The notes beneath the pieces were generated by a model. It saw only the letters and a list, made by a program, of their open reading frames with translations. It was not told where the DNA came from and did no database searches. From NCBI RefSeq assembly GCF_006496635.1, contig NZ_CP022958.1, positions 1,736,001-1,800,000 on the forward strand: a DNA stretch of 64,000 nt, written 5' to 3'. Origin of the DNA: Azoarcus sp. DD4. GTDB taxonomy: Bacteria; Pseudomonadota; Gammaproteobacteria; Burkholderiales; Rhodocyclaceae. Position 1 is the first letter of the stretch. Each line of letters opens with the position of its first letter. The position numbers were made by a program, and so were the translations under genes. Below, in pieces: positions 27,312-35,714 of the stretch.

Positions 27312-29744
27312 TCAGGCGTCTTCGGCCTTGCTGCCGGGCTTGGGCGGCGTGAGCGGACGGGCGAACTCGCGCCGCAGTTGTGTGAGCTGGCGCAGCCCGG
27401 TGGCGACGCGGGCGTTGAAGGACTCGGCCGGCATCTCGCCCTCGTCGTCGGGTACGCCGGCCGGCAGGCCGCTCAGCAATTCCATCGCTTCGTCGGCGCT
27501 CGCTACCGGCCAGATGCGGAAGCGCCCGGCACGGGCGGCGTCCACCACCTCGCGCCTGAGCATCAGGTGGCAGACATTGGCGGCGGGGATCAGCACGCCT
27601 TGCTCGCCGGTGAGACCGCGCGCCGCGCAGATGTCGAAATAGCCCTCGATCTTTTCGTTGATGCCGCCCACCGGCTGCACCACGCCGAACTGGTTGACCG
27701 AGCCGGTGACCGCGAGCGACTGGCGCAGCGGCACATTGCCGAGCGCGGACAGCAGCGCCGCGAGTTCGGCCAGCGAGGCGCTGTCGCCGTCGATGCCGCC
27801 GTATGACTGTTCGAACACCAGGCTGGCCTTGAGCGACAGCGGCATGCGCCGGCCGAAGCGGGCGGCCAGGAAGGACGACAGGATGAGCACGCCTTTGGAG
27901 TGGATCGGCCCGCCGAGCTTGACCTCTCGCTCGATGTCCACCACCTCGCCCTCGCCGACACGCACCGCGGCGGTGATGCGCACCGGGTGGGCGAAGCTGC
28001 TGTCGCCTAGCGGCACCACGGCCAGCCCATTGACCTGGCCGACCGCGCTGCCGGCGGTATCGACCAGCAGCTGGCCGCGCAGGATCCCGTCGCGGTAGCG
28101 CTCGCGGATGCGTTCGTGGCGACGGCGATGGGCGTCGAGCGCCGCCTCGACGTGCTCGCGCTCGATGCGCGTGGCGTGCGCCGCGCCGGCGAAGTAGTCG
28201 GCCTCGCGCATCAGGTCGTCGAGCGGCTGGGTCTGGGTGCTGAGGCGCTCGGCATCGCTCGCCAGCCTCGCTGCCTGCTCGATCAGCCGGGCAACCGCTG
28301 CGGCGCTGAAGGGGCGCAGCGCGTCGCGGCGTGCCAGGGTGGCGATCAGCCGCGCGTAGTGGGCGGTGTTCTGCGGATTGCGCTCGACCTCGCTGTCCAT
28401 GTCGGCGTTGATCTTGAAGAGCGCAGGAAACTCCGGGTCGTACTGCGACAGCAGGTAATAGATGAGGCGCTCGCCGATCAGCACGATCTTGAGTTCGAGC
28501 GGCATCGGTTCGGGTTCTAGCTGGACCGTACTGGTGAGACCGATCAGGTCGGACAGCGACTCGATGCGGACATGGCCGGCGGTGAGACAGCGCTTGAGAC
28601 CTTCCCAGGCGTAGGGCTGGGACAGCACCTTGACCGCGTCCAGCATCAGGAAGCCGCGGTTGGCGCGGTGCAGCGCGCCGGCCCGTATCAGGGTGAAGTT
28701 GGAGAGCAGGGTGCCCATGTGCACCACGTGCTCGATGCGGCCGACCAGGTTCTGCAGCGTCGGATGGTCTTCATGGACCACCGGCCGCTGGCCGTCGGCG
28801 GGGTTCTCCACCAGCAGGTTGACCAGATAACGCTGCACGGTAATCAGGCCGCTGTAGGTGGTGGTTTCGGTGTCGCCTTCGCTCTGGGTCGAGGTGTGCA
28901 GGGATTCCCCGGTTTCGATGATGTCCTGCAGAACTGCGTCGAGGTAGGCGGTGACGACGGGGAGGTCGTCGTAGCGCGGCCTGATCGCATCGACCAGGTG
29001 GGTCACGGTGGCGCGCAGGGCCTCGCTGCCGGCCTGCTTGATGCGGTCCTGCATGTCCTGGCGCCAGCGCGGAAACTGCTCCATCAGCTTGTGCATGCGC
29101 TCGTGGAGCATCTTGATGTGGCCGGCGAGTTCGTCCTTGCGCGCATCCGGCAGCGCTTCGAACTCTTCCTTCGTCAGCGTCTCCTCGCCTTCCTTCAGGG
29201 GCACGAAGGCGAAACCGTGGGGCGTGCGCAGCAGCGCGATGCCCAGCGTCACGGCCTCGTTGCCGAGCGCCTGCAGTGCTGCTTCCTCGCGCTGCTTCTC
29301 CTCGTCCTGCAAGGCTTCGAGGCGGCCACGGTAGTCGTCGCTCTGGAATACCGCGGTGATCGCCGGCAGCAGGGCGTCGACCAGGCGCTGCATGTCGTCG
29401 CGCAGGCCGGGACCACGGCCGCAGGGCAGGCGCAGCAGGCAGGGGCGGGCCGGTTCGGCGAAGTTGTAGGTGTAGCACCAGTCGGCCGGTGGTTCGCCGC
29501 CGCGGCGTTCGGTTTCGAGCAACTGGCGGGTGATGGCGTGGCGGCCGCTGCCGGTCTCGCCGAGCACGAAGAGGTTGTAGCCGTCCTTGCGGATGTCGAG
29601 GCCGAGATGCATCGCCTCGACGGCGCGCGGGTGGATCAGGGCGGCGTCGAGATCGGGGAGTTCGTCGGTACTGCCGAAATCGAGCGCTGCCGGATCGCAG
29701 GCGGTGTAGAGCACTTCCGGCTGAAGCGGAGCGGACGGGCACAT
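27312..29744 (-). CDS. Lon-like ATP-dependent protease (S16 family, AAA+)
   Basis: 810-aa protease of the Lon-related group that lacks the classic Lon N-domain. The ATPase part has a P-loop variant FVLGETGSGRHAITRQ near residue 80 and a long helical insertion (about 160-290). The C-terminal protease domain carries the Ser-Lys dyad, Ser in YGGIDGDSASLAEL and Lys in GGINEKIEGYFD. The Gly-Ser-Gly-Arg-His P-loop differs from GxxGxGK(S/T), since the Lys is Arg, so ATP use may be altered. Start chosen at ATG 29744 with GAGG upstream; a second ATG at 29780 lies close to the terminator. Convergent with the ACP gene. Confidence 0.9.
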   Translation of the reverse strand: MCPSAPLQPEVLYTACDPAALDFGSTDELPDLDAALIHPRAVEAMHLGLDIRKDGYNLFVLGETGSGRHAITRQLLETERRGGEPPADWCYTYNFAEPARPCLLRLPCGRGPGLRDDMQRLVDALLPAITAVFQSDDYRGRLEALQDEEKQREEAALQALGNEAVTLGIALLRTPHGFAFVPLKEGEETLTKEEFEALPDARKDELAGHIKMLHERMHKLMEQFPRWRQDMQDRIKQAGSEALRATVTHLVDAIRPRYDDLPVVTAYLDAVLQDIIETGESLHTSTQSEGDTETTTYSGLITVQRYLVNLLVENPADGQRPVVHEDHPTLQNLVGRIEHVVHMGTLLSNFTLIRAGALHRANRGFLMLDAVKVLSQPYAWEGLKRCLTAGHVRIESLSDLIGLTSTVQLEPEPMPLELKIVLIGERLIYYLLSQYDPEFPALFKINADMDSEVERNPQNTAHYARLIATLARRDALRPFSAAAVARLIEQAARLASDAERLSTQTQPLDDLMREADYFAGAAHATRIEREHVEAALDAHRRRHERIRERYRDGILRGQLLVDTAGSAVGQVNGLAVVPLGDSSFAHPVRITAAVRVGEGEVVDIEREVKLGGPIHSKGVLILSSFLAARFGRRMPLSLKASLVFEQSYGGIDGDSASLAELAALLSALGNVPLRQSLAVTGSVNQFGVVQPVGGINEKIEGYFDICAARGLTGEQGVLIPAANVCHLMLRREVVDAARAGRFRIWPVASADEAMELLSGLPAGVPDDEGEMPAESFNARVATGLRQLTQLRREFARPLTPPKPGSKAEDA

Positions 29745-29791
29745 GGGGACGGCCTCGTGTTGTGCTTTTGAATAAAGCATAAGCGCCCGAA

Positions 29792-29825
29792 AGCAGAAAA
29801 GCGCCCTGCGGGGCGCTTTTCTGCT
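29792..29825. terminator. Rho-independent terminator of the Tim44-domain gene
   Basis: Perfect 15-bp stem AGCAGAAAAGCGCCC (29792-29806) with GGGCGCTTTTCTGCT (29811-29825) and a 4-nt loop. The symmetric A/T runs allow function in both directions. It separates the Tim44-like gene from the lon-like gene. Confidence 0.9.
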
Positions 29826-29881
29826 GGAACCGCTGGATGGCGGGGAGGGCGCTGGCCGCCCCCGCCATCGCTGTAATGCGC

Positions 29882-30811
29882 TTACTGCGCCTGCTGGATA
29901 CCCGCCAGGCGCCAGCCGCCGCTGCCGTCGCGCGGTTTGACCAGGTGCCAGATCTCGTTGATGGGCTCGGGTGCGCTGTCGCGGTCTTCGCGCAGCAGGC
30001 CGCGGTAGAGCACGCTGACGACGTAGCGCGAGGCTTCCTCGACCACTTCCAGAACTTCCGCCTCGATCTCGAGCACGTCGGTCTGCTGCGCCGCTTCACT
30101 GCGGGCGAGGATATTGGTCTTGAGTTCCGCGAACATCTCGGGCGTGGTGAACTCGCGCAGGTCTTCGAGGTTGCCGGCATCGTGCGAGGCCTGCAGGCGG
30201 ATGAAGTTGACCTTGGCCTGGCGGACGAAGCCGGCCACGTCGAACCCGGCCGGAATGTTGCCGGCGGCAGTGGGGGCGTCGAAGGCCGTCTGCGCACTGG
30301 ACGCCGTGGCAGCGGCCGGCGGGACGGCTGCATCGTAGCTGCCCCGCGTCGGGGCGGAGCCGGCGTAGTGCATGCCACCTGCACCGGCACCCGCCAGGGC
30401 GGGCTGCTGGGCCGCGGCACGACGGCGCATGATGAGGCCGACGACCACCAGCACGGCCATGACCAGCAGGCCGATCATCATCATCGAAGCGAGTTCTTCA
30501 CCGAAGCCCAGGTGCGAGGCCAGTGCCGCGAGACCCAGACCGGCGGCCAGACCGGCGAGCGGGCCCATCCACGAGCGCTTGGGCTGAGCCGCCGGGGCCG
30601 CCGCGGTGGCCGGCGTCTTCGCGGCGGTCGAAGCCGTGGGCGCGGTGGGCGTCTGCATCTGCGTGGTGCTGGGGGACGTGCTGGGCGTGGTCATCTGCCG
30701 TTGCATGCCCGACGAGCTACCGCCGCCGAGGCGCTTGGCAGCTTCGGCTTCGGCCACGTTCAGGGTGAGCCCGAGGGCAAGTACTGCGGCAAACAAAGAG
30801 AATCCTTTCAT
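29882..30811 (-). CDS. Tim44-like domain protein, membrane-anchored
   Basis: 309 aa. An N-terminal signal sequence (MKGFSLFAAVLALGLTLNVA, cut after AEA or anchored) is followed by a Ser/Thr/Pro/Ala-rich stretch, a hydrophobic region around residues 80-125 (WMGPLAGLAAGLGLAAL and MMIGLLVMAVLVVVGLIMRR) and a C-terminal Tim44-like fold (FVRQAKVNFIRLQASHDAGN, then EDLREFTTPEMFAELK). Bacterial members are small membrane proteins of unknown role; the family is related to the mitochondrial import motor subunit. Transcribed alone. Confidence 0.88.
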   Translation of the reverse strand: MKGFSLFAAVLALGLTLNVAEAEAAKRLGGGSSSGMQRQMTTPSTSPSTTQMQTPTAPTASTAAKTPATAAAPAAQPKRSWMGPLAGLAAGLGLAALASHLGFGEELASMMMIGLLVMAVLVVVGLIMRRRAAAQQPALAGAGAGGMHYAGSAPTRGSYDAAVPPAAATASSAQTAFDAPTAAGNIPAGFDVAGFVRQAKVNFIRLQASHDAGNLEDLREFTTPEMFAELKTNILARSEAAQQTDVLEIEAEVLEVVEEASRYVVSVLYRGLLREDRDSAPEPINEIWHLVKPRDGSGGWRLAGIQQAQ

Positions 30812-31016
30812 CGAAGGCTCCTGGTGAGGAAATGACTCCTGGAGGATAGCGGTCGATGGAAGAAAGAAAAATCAGGAATGAGAAGACTTTTGAATCGAAA
30901 AAACCGAATTGGTGGGAACTGAATCCGGACCTCGGTGGCAATTTGCCTCGGCAGCCATGGGCCGCTGGCCTCCGCGAGTGCAGGAGCAGCCCGGCGCAGG
31001 CTGCGCCAGGGGCGCA

Positions 31017-31964
31017 CTAGCCTCCCAGCGACTTCGCCGTGTCCTGGATCAGCCGGCTCATCCAGCGGGTGGCGGGGTCGACGTCGCGGTACTGGTGCCA
31101 CTGCAGGCTCCAGCCCATGTTGGGGATGTCGAGTGGCGCCGGCAGCACGCGCAGCGGCAGGTAGCTCGCCCACAGCTCGGCCAGGCGGCGGTGGATGGTG
31201 GCGATGCGGGTGGTGCCGACGACGTAGTGCGGCACCGCGCTGAAGGTGGTGGCGACCACCTCGGCGCGGCGCTCGATGCCGAACTTGTCGGTCAGCCATT
31301 CATCCACGCTCGGCCGGCGCTGGCTGCCGAAGCGCACCATCACATGGCCGAGGCCGAGGTATTCGTCCAGGCTCAGGGTCTCGCCGATCAGCGGATTGTC
31401 GCGCCAGCACAGGCAGACGAAGGACTCTTCGAACACCGCGCAGCGCGGGTGCTGGTCGGAGAGGAAGTTGTCCGGCAGCAGGATGAAGTCGGCGTGGCCG
31501 CGCTCCAGCTCCTCGACCGGCGCGTCGGTCGGCGTCAGCAGCTCGAAGCTGACCCTGGGCGCGATCTCGCTGGCGGCGCGGATCACCTCCGGCATCAGCA
31601 CCGTCGCGGTGTAGTCGGACATGATCAGGGGGAATTTGCGGTCGGCGCTGGCGGGGTCGAACTCCGGCCGCTGTTCTATCGTGGTCTGGATCTGGATCTG
31701 GATCAGGATCAGGATCTGGATCTGGATCTGGATCAGGATCGCCCGCACCGGCGTCACCAGGCTCTCGCCCAGCGGCGTCAGCACCATCTTGCGGCCCACT
31801 TGCACCAGCAATTCGTCGCCGAAGAACTCGCGCAGCCGCGCCAGCGCGCCGCTGGTGGCCGACTGGCTCAGATACACCTTCTCGCCGGCGCGGGTGATGT
31901 TCTGTTCGCTCAGCAGGGCGTCGAGCACCACCAGCAGGTTGAGGTCGAGTCGGTTGAAGCGCAT
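31017..31964 (-). CDS. LysR-type regulator (NodD/NahR-like) with repeat-expanded linker helix
   Basis: 315 aa. HTH at residues about 8-65 (LNLLVVLDALLSEQNITRAG, SQSATSGALARLREFF). The domain linker helix, residues 76-93, is made of Ile-Gln and Ile-Leu dipeptides encoded by nine hexamers of GGATCT/GGATCA type. The effector domain resumes with TTIEQRPEFDPASADRKFPL and ends near SLQWHQYRD. The length is larger than the usual 300 aa because of the repeat. Divergent from an amidohydrolase gene with a palindromic LTTR-type site in between, which it probably controls. The effector is unknown, perhaps an aromatic acid. Confidence 0.9.
   Translation of the reverse strand: MRFNRLDLNLLVVLDALLSEQNITRAGEKVYLSQSATSGALARLREFFGDELLVQVGRKMVLTPLGESLVTPVRAILIQIQIQILILIQIQIQTTIEQRPEFDPASADRKFPLIMSDYTATVLMPEVIRAASEIAPRVSFELLTPTDAPVEELERGHADFILLPDNFLSDQHPRCAVFEESFVCLCWRDNPLIGETLSLDEYLGLGHVMVRFGSQRRPSVDEWLTDKFGIERRAEVVATTFSAVPHYVVGTTRIATIHRRLAELWASYLPLRVLPAPLDIPNMGWSLQWHQYRDVDPATRWMSRLIQDTAKSLGG
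31685..31738. repeat. Hexanucleotide tandem repeat (TCTGGA/TCAGGA)9
   Basis: Nine 6-bp units without interruption: three TCTGGA, two TCAGGA, three TCTGGA and one TCAGGA on the plus strand. It is inside the LysR gene, so changes in copy number keep the frame and lengthen or shorten the linker by two residues per unit. Confidence 0.95.
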
Positions 31965-32304
31965 TGCGGAAGTCCCCTGTCGCTGTCGTTATCGAAGCGA
32001 AGCCGGTCGTCGTGTGCCGGCCCTGTCTTTCATCCGTCGTGTCGATACCTGTCATGGGATCAAACGATTTTTTTGATGAATGGAGGGGATTTACTCTTTC
32101 CTTCACGCGCTTGCATGGTGCGCAAAAGGTGCCAGCGAACGCTCCCGCCGCCCCGCTCAGCCCGGTGCGCGGGCAGACAGATAAAGACAGGAGACAAGCC
32201 GTATCGTCACACCACGCCTTTGCGCGGCCGCTTCGCCGCGTGCGCTGCAGTCCGCGGCTTGCTTCGTTGCCAGTTCCAACGCCGGCGCGCCGGGGGCCTG
32301 AGTC
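31965..32304. other. Divergent regulatory region between lysR and the amidohydrolase gene
   Basis: 340 bp. Besides the palindrome at 32059-32077, there is an AGGAG at 32189-32193 with no start codon at the right distance. This may be the ribosome site of a lost gene or of a start I cannot identify. No terminator or RNA gene was recognised. Confidence 0.45.
32059..32077. promoter_or_regulatory. LysR-type operator candidate ATCAAA-N7-TTTGAT
   Basis: Perfect 6-bp arms with a 7-bp spacer in an otherwise GC-rich gap between divergent lysR and amidohydrolase genes. The dyad and its T-N11-A core fit the LTTR pattern. Confidence 0.55.
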
Positions 32305-33405
32305 GTGACGGCGATCCAGTTGCATCCCTGCGGCCCGGCCTGTCCGCCGGCCTGTGGTACCGCCGCGCCGCGCCGCGACGAACGCCATCCGCACACCATA
32401 GATCTGCACTGCCATGCGCTGGTGCCGGCGGTCGAGGCGCTGGTCGAGGGCGCAGCCGAACGCCAGGTCGAAGCCGCCGCGCTGGCCGAGTCGATGGGCG
32501 AGGCCTCGATGACCCACAACCGCGAGACGATGCTGCCGCACGCCGGTCCGCGCCTGGTCGATGTCGCGCTGCGACTGCGCGAGATGGATGCGATGGGCGT
32601 GGATGTGCAGGTGCTGAGCCCGTCGCCGGCGCAGTACTACTACTGGGCCGGCGCCGAACTCGCCGAAGAGGTCGTGCGTCAGCAGAACGAGGCGATCGCC
32701 GCAATGTGCGCCGAACACCCGGCGCGCTTCCTCGGCCTCGGCACGGTGGCGCTGCAGCATCCGGAACTGGCGCTTGCCCAGCTCGAGCACGGCGTCAAAC
32801 GGCTCGGCCTGCGCGGGGTGGAGATCTCCACCCACATCGACGGCATGGAACTGAGCGATGCCCGCCTCGAGCGCTTCTGGGCGAAGGTGGAAGCGCTCGG
32901 CTGCGTGGTCTTCGTCCATCCCTTCGGCGCCAATCTCGGCAGCCGGCTGCAGCAGCACTACCTCTCCAATTTGATCGGCCAGCCGCTGGAAACCACCATC
33001 GCGCTGTCGCACCTGATCTTCGGCGGCGTGCTCGACCGCCACCCGGCGTTGCGCATCCTCGCCGCCCACGGCGGCGGTTACCTGCCCACCTACGCCGGCC
33101 GTTCCGACCACGGTTACAAGGTGCGCCCGGAAGCCGGCGCCATCGCCCGCAAGCCCAGCGACTACCTGCGCCAGATCTGGATCGACTCGCTGGTGTATTC
33201 GCCGCAGGCGGTGCGTTGGCTGATCGACCAGGTCGGCATCGGCCAGGTGGTGGTCGGCACCGATTACCCCTTCGACATGGGCAGCGACGACGTCCACGGC
33301 CTGGTCGCTGCCATCCCCGGCCTCAACGACGACGACCGCGCCCGCATCCTCGGCGGCAATGCCGCGCAGCTGCTCGGCCTGGTGCCGGAAACCTCCCCGC
33401 GCTGA
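32305..33405 (+). CDS. Amidohydrolase-2 family metal-dependent (de)carboxylase/hydrolase
   Basis: 366 aa of the ACMSD-related amidohydrolase family, which act on aromatic or semialdehyde acids. Metal ligands are visible: the HxH in TIDLHCHALVP (residues about 33-35), His in FVHPFG, His in LAAHGGGYLPTYAGR and Asp in VVGTDYPFDMG. The start is GTG 32305, since a TGA lies one codon upstream in frame; the first 28 residues are Cys/Pro-rich and may not be original. A gluconolactonase-like start follows 12 bp after it, so it was part of a longer catabolic operon now broken. Confidence 0.88.
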   Translation: MTAIQLHPCGPACPPACGTAAPRRDERHPHTIDLHCHALVPAVEALVEGAAERQVEAAALAESMGEASMTHNRETMLPHAGPRLVDVALRLREMDAMGVDVQVLSPSPAQYYYWAGAELAEEVVRQQNEAIAAMCAEHPARFLGLGTVALQHPELALAQLEHGVKRLGLRGVEISTHIDGMELSDARLERFWAKVEALGCVVFVHPFGANLGSRLQQHYLSNLIGQPLETTIALSHLIFGGVLDRHPALRILAAHGGGYLPTYAGRSDHGYKVRPEAGAIARKPSDYLRQIWIDSLVYSPQAVRWLIDQVGIGQVVVGTDYPFDMGSDDVHGLVAAIPGLNDDDRARILGGNAAQLLGLVPETSPR

Positions 33406-33417
33406 ACCGGAGTCCCC

Positions 33418-33556
33418 ATGAATTCCCGCACCCCCAATCCGCTCAAGGGCTGGCAGCTCGACCGCGAGGCGATCCGCTTCGTCGGCCACGACCTGCAGCG
33501 CCCCGAATGCATCCTCGCCGAGCCCGACGGCACACTGTGGGCGGCCGACGCCCGCG
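33418..33556 (+). pseudogene. N-terminal stub of an SMP-30/gluconolactonase-like gene
   Basis: Begins MNSRTPNPLKGWQLDREAIR with FVGHDLQRPECILAEPDG and TLWAADAR, which is the opening of SMP-30/gluconolactonase family proteins. After 46 codons the sequence changes without loss of frame into a chemoreceptor signalling domain. GGAG precedes the ATG. Over 80% of the expected gene is missing. Confidence 0.7.
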
Positions 33557-34324
33557 AGGCCGAGCGCGGCGCCGCCAGCCAGACCGACGCCACCGGCGTG
33601 GTGGTGACCACCATGGAACAGATGAGCGCCAGCATCGCGCTGGTTGCCGACGGCACCGAACAGGTCCGCGCCAACGCGCTGCACAGCCTCAACGGCACCC
33701 AGGAAGGCAGCCACGCGCTCGACCTGACGCAGCGAAGTCGACCGGGTGCACACCGCCTTCACCGAAATCCGCCAGCTTGTTGAAGACTTCCTGCGCCGCA
33801 CCGCCGCCATCGCCGAACTCACCCATCAAGTGAAGGGCATCGCCGGCCAGACCAACCTGCTCGCCCTCAACGCCGCCATCGAAGCCGCCCGCGCCGGCGA
33901 ACAAGGCCGCGGCTTCGCCGTCGTCGCCGACGAAGTGCGCAAGCTCGCCGAACACTCCAGCCAGGCCGCCGGAGGCATCGAGGAAGTCGCCACCGCGCTG
34001 GGCGCGCAATCGGCAACGGTGGGCGATTCGCTGCAATCCGGCCATCGCTCGCTGGAAGCCGCCCTGGAACAACTCGCCGGCCTGCAACAGGTCATGCTCG
34101 CTGCCGGCGACGCGGTGGCAACCACCACCCGCGAGATCGACGGCAACGCCGAAGCAGTCAGGGAGCAGAGCCGCGGTAGCACCGAGGTGGCGGGCAAGGT
34201 GGATGAGATCGCGCGGATGGTGGAAGACAACTCGCAGGTGGTGGTGCGGGCTGCGGGAGCGGCGCGGAAGCTGGAGGAACTGGCTGGGGGGCTGGCGGGG
34301 GCGGTGTTGGTGTTTCGGGTTTGA
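33557..34324 (+). pseudogene. Methyl-accepting chemotaxis protein C-terminal fragment, frameshifted
   Basis: In two frames this gives a chemoreceptor cytoplasmic domain: first ATGVVVTTMEQMSASIALVA through NGTQEGSHAL, then, after a frameshift near 33725, HTAFTEIRQLVEDFLRRTAA and the conserved hairpin tip GIAGQTNLLALNAAIEAARA with GRGFAVVADEVRKLAEHSSQ, ending at TGA 34324. The ligand-binding and membrane parts are absent. A start at 33746 could yield a soluble 192-aa piece, but it is most likely a remnant. Confidence 0.78.
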
Positions 34325-34394
34325 GGGGCACTGCGGTGCCTAGGGGTTGCTGACCGGCCATTGCCGACGTTCGGCGAACCTCGCGGTACCGGCC

Positions 34395-34647
34395 GCTCTA
34401 GATAATGAAGTGGCCTTCCGACGCGTTCACGGGTGCCAAGTCCATACACGGCGTGGCATGCCTTCCATTCATAAGCGTCTCCGCCACCGATACTGGCCAA
34501 CGCGTTTTCCGACGAAACTCGTTCGAGCAACGCGGGCCGGATCGGTGCGTCACCGATGATATTGGCTGTGACTTCAATGACGTGAGTCTCCGGCGTCCGC
34601 TCGTCGATGCCAGAATGCACCTTGCTCCATCGCCGATGGTAATCCAC
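34395..34647 (-). mobile_element. Degenerate IS5-family transposase fragment
   Basis: On the minus strand, HRRWSKVHSGIDERTPETHV with IEVTANIIGDAPIRPALLER resembles the core of IS5-type DDE transposases, ahead of the catalytic strand. That strand would normally read like TADGAYDTRKCH; here it is SIGGGDAYEWKACH, so it has decayed. No terminal repeats or full element were found. It lies at the left side of the accessory LysR/SnoaL/SDR segment. Confidence 0.6.
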
Positions 34648-34677
34648 GCTTTGCTTCTTGCTCTCCTCCTCATCTAG

Positions 34678-35580
34678 CTATGTCGCCACCCGTGCAAACA
34701 TCGCAGCCAAGTGATCTATGAACAGCCGCACCCGCGCCGGCAGATGACGGCGTGACGCGTACAGCACCTGCACCGGCGCGCGCGGACCTGCCCACTGCGG
34801 CAGCACCTCCACCAACCGGCCGCTGGCCAACTCGTCCGCCACGTCGAGGATAGAGCGACGTACCAAGCCCAAGCCCGCGAGCGCCCAGTCATGTGCAAGT
34901 TCGCCGTTATCCGTCGCAAATCGCCCCTTCACCCTCACGGTCGTTAGCGCGCCCGTGTCGCGCTGCTCCAGTCGCCAGTCTGCGTGAGCCACGCCGCTGC
35001 GGCTCATCACGATGCAATCGTGCTTGGCCAAGTGTTCCGGCGTCTGCGGCGCACAGCGCTTGGCCAGATAAGCCGGGGCCGCGCAGATGATGCGGCGATT
35101 GTCGGTGAGGTGCCGCGCAATCAGCCGCGAATCCGCCGTACCGCCGATTCGCACCGAACAATCCAGGCCGCCCTCAATCAAATCGACAATCTGATCCGAC
35201 AGCATCAGCTGCACCGTCAATCGTGGTGCCATCGCCGCTAGCTCGGCCAGCGCCGGCCCGATCCAGCGACGACCCAGTGCAACCGGCGAGGACACACGCA
35301 GCACGCCCTGCGCCTCGTGCCGGCCACGGCCCACCGCCACCTCCGCATCGTCCACCTCGGCCAGAATCACCTGACAGCGTTCGTAGTAGATCGCCCCTTC
35401 TTCTGTCAACGCCAAGCGACGTGAGCTGCGCTGCAGCAGGCGCACGCCCAGATCCGCCTCCAGCCGAGATAGACGCTTGCTGCCCACCGCCGGTGAAAAG
35501 CCCAGCTCACGTCCCGCCGCCGACAAACTACCGCAGGCTACGGCGCTCACAAAAAAGCGCATATCGGCCAGTTCCACCAT
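34678..35580 (-). CDS. LysR-type transcriptional regulator
   Basis: 300 aa. HTH at residues about 4-62 (MRFFVSAVACGSLSAAGREL, SPAVGSKRLSRLEADLGVRL, then RSSRRLALTEEGAIYYERC), followed by the periplasmic-binding-like effector domain with VQLMLSDQIVDLIEGGLDCS and VRIGG, the DsdC/CrgA-type group. Divergent from the SnoaL-like and SDR genes, with a palindrome in between, so they are likely targets. Codon use is slightly less GC-biased than in the flanks. Confidence 0.92.
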   Translation of the reverse strand: MVELADMRFFVSAVACGSLSAAGRELGFSPAVGSKRLSRLEADLGVRLLQRSSRRLALTEEGAIYYERCQVILAEVDDAEVAVGRGRHEAQGVLRVSSPVALGRRWIGPALAELAAMAPRLTVQLMLSDQIVDLIEGGLDCSVRIGGTADSRLIARHLTDNRRIICAAPAYLAKRCAPQTPEHLAKHDCIVMSRSGVAHADWRLEQRDTGALTTVRVKGRFATDNGELAHDWALAGLGLVRRSILDVADELASGRLVEVLPQWAGPRAPVQVLYASRRHLPARVRLFIDHLAAMFARVAT

Positions 35581-35599
35581 GCTTGACCCTCGCTATGTT

Positions 35600-35612
35600 T
35601 TCCAAACTGGAA
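35600..35612. promoter_or_regulatory. Candidate LysR operator TTCCA-AAC-TGGAA
   Basis: Perfect 5-bp arms with a 3-bp spacer, 20 bp upstream of the lysR start in an AT-rich divergent gap. Matches the short-dyad core of LTTR sites. Confidence 0.45.
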
Positions 35613-35672
35613 TAGATGGTTGTGCGTTTAGCTGTATTTTTATCCAAAAGCAAAAATATAAAAATAGAGGCA

Positions 35673-35691
35673 CGTCAGCAAGGGGCTGACG
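35673..35691 (+). other. Small leader hairpin before the SnoaL-like gene
   Basis: CGTCAGC (35673-35679) and GCTGACG (35685-35691) with a 5-nt loop, 23 bp before the ATG. No T run follows. It could stabilise the mRNA or be chance. Confidence 0.35.
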
Positions 35692-35714
35692 ACTGACCGA
35701 TAAAGGACGACTCC

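Noticed and set aside
31685..31738. Possible CRISPR or recombination site
   Set aside because: Uninterrupted short units with no spacers, inside a coding gene.
31300..33822. An 840-codon minus-strand frame with an Asp-Pro dipeptide run
   Set aside because: It is the hexamer repeat read in the wrong frame and runs antisense to the amidohydrolase; the LysR and amidohydrolase frames have full family motifs.
34405..34677. A 90-aa plus-strand ORF
   Set aside because: The opposite strand matches an IS5-type transposase core; the plus frame looks random.
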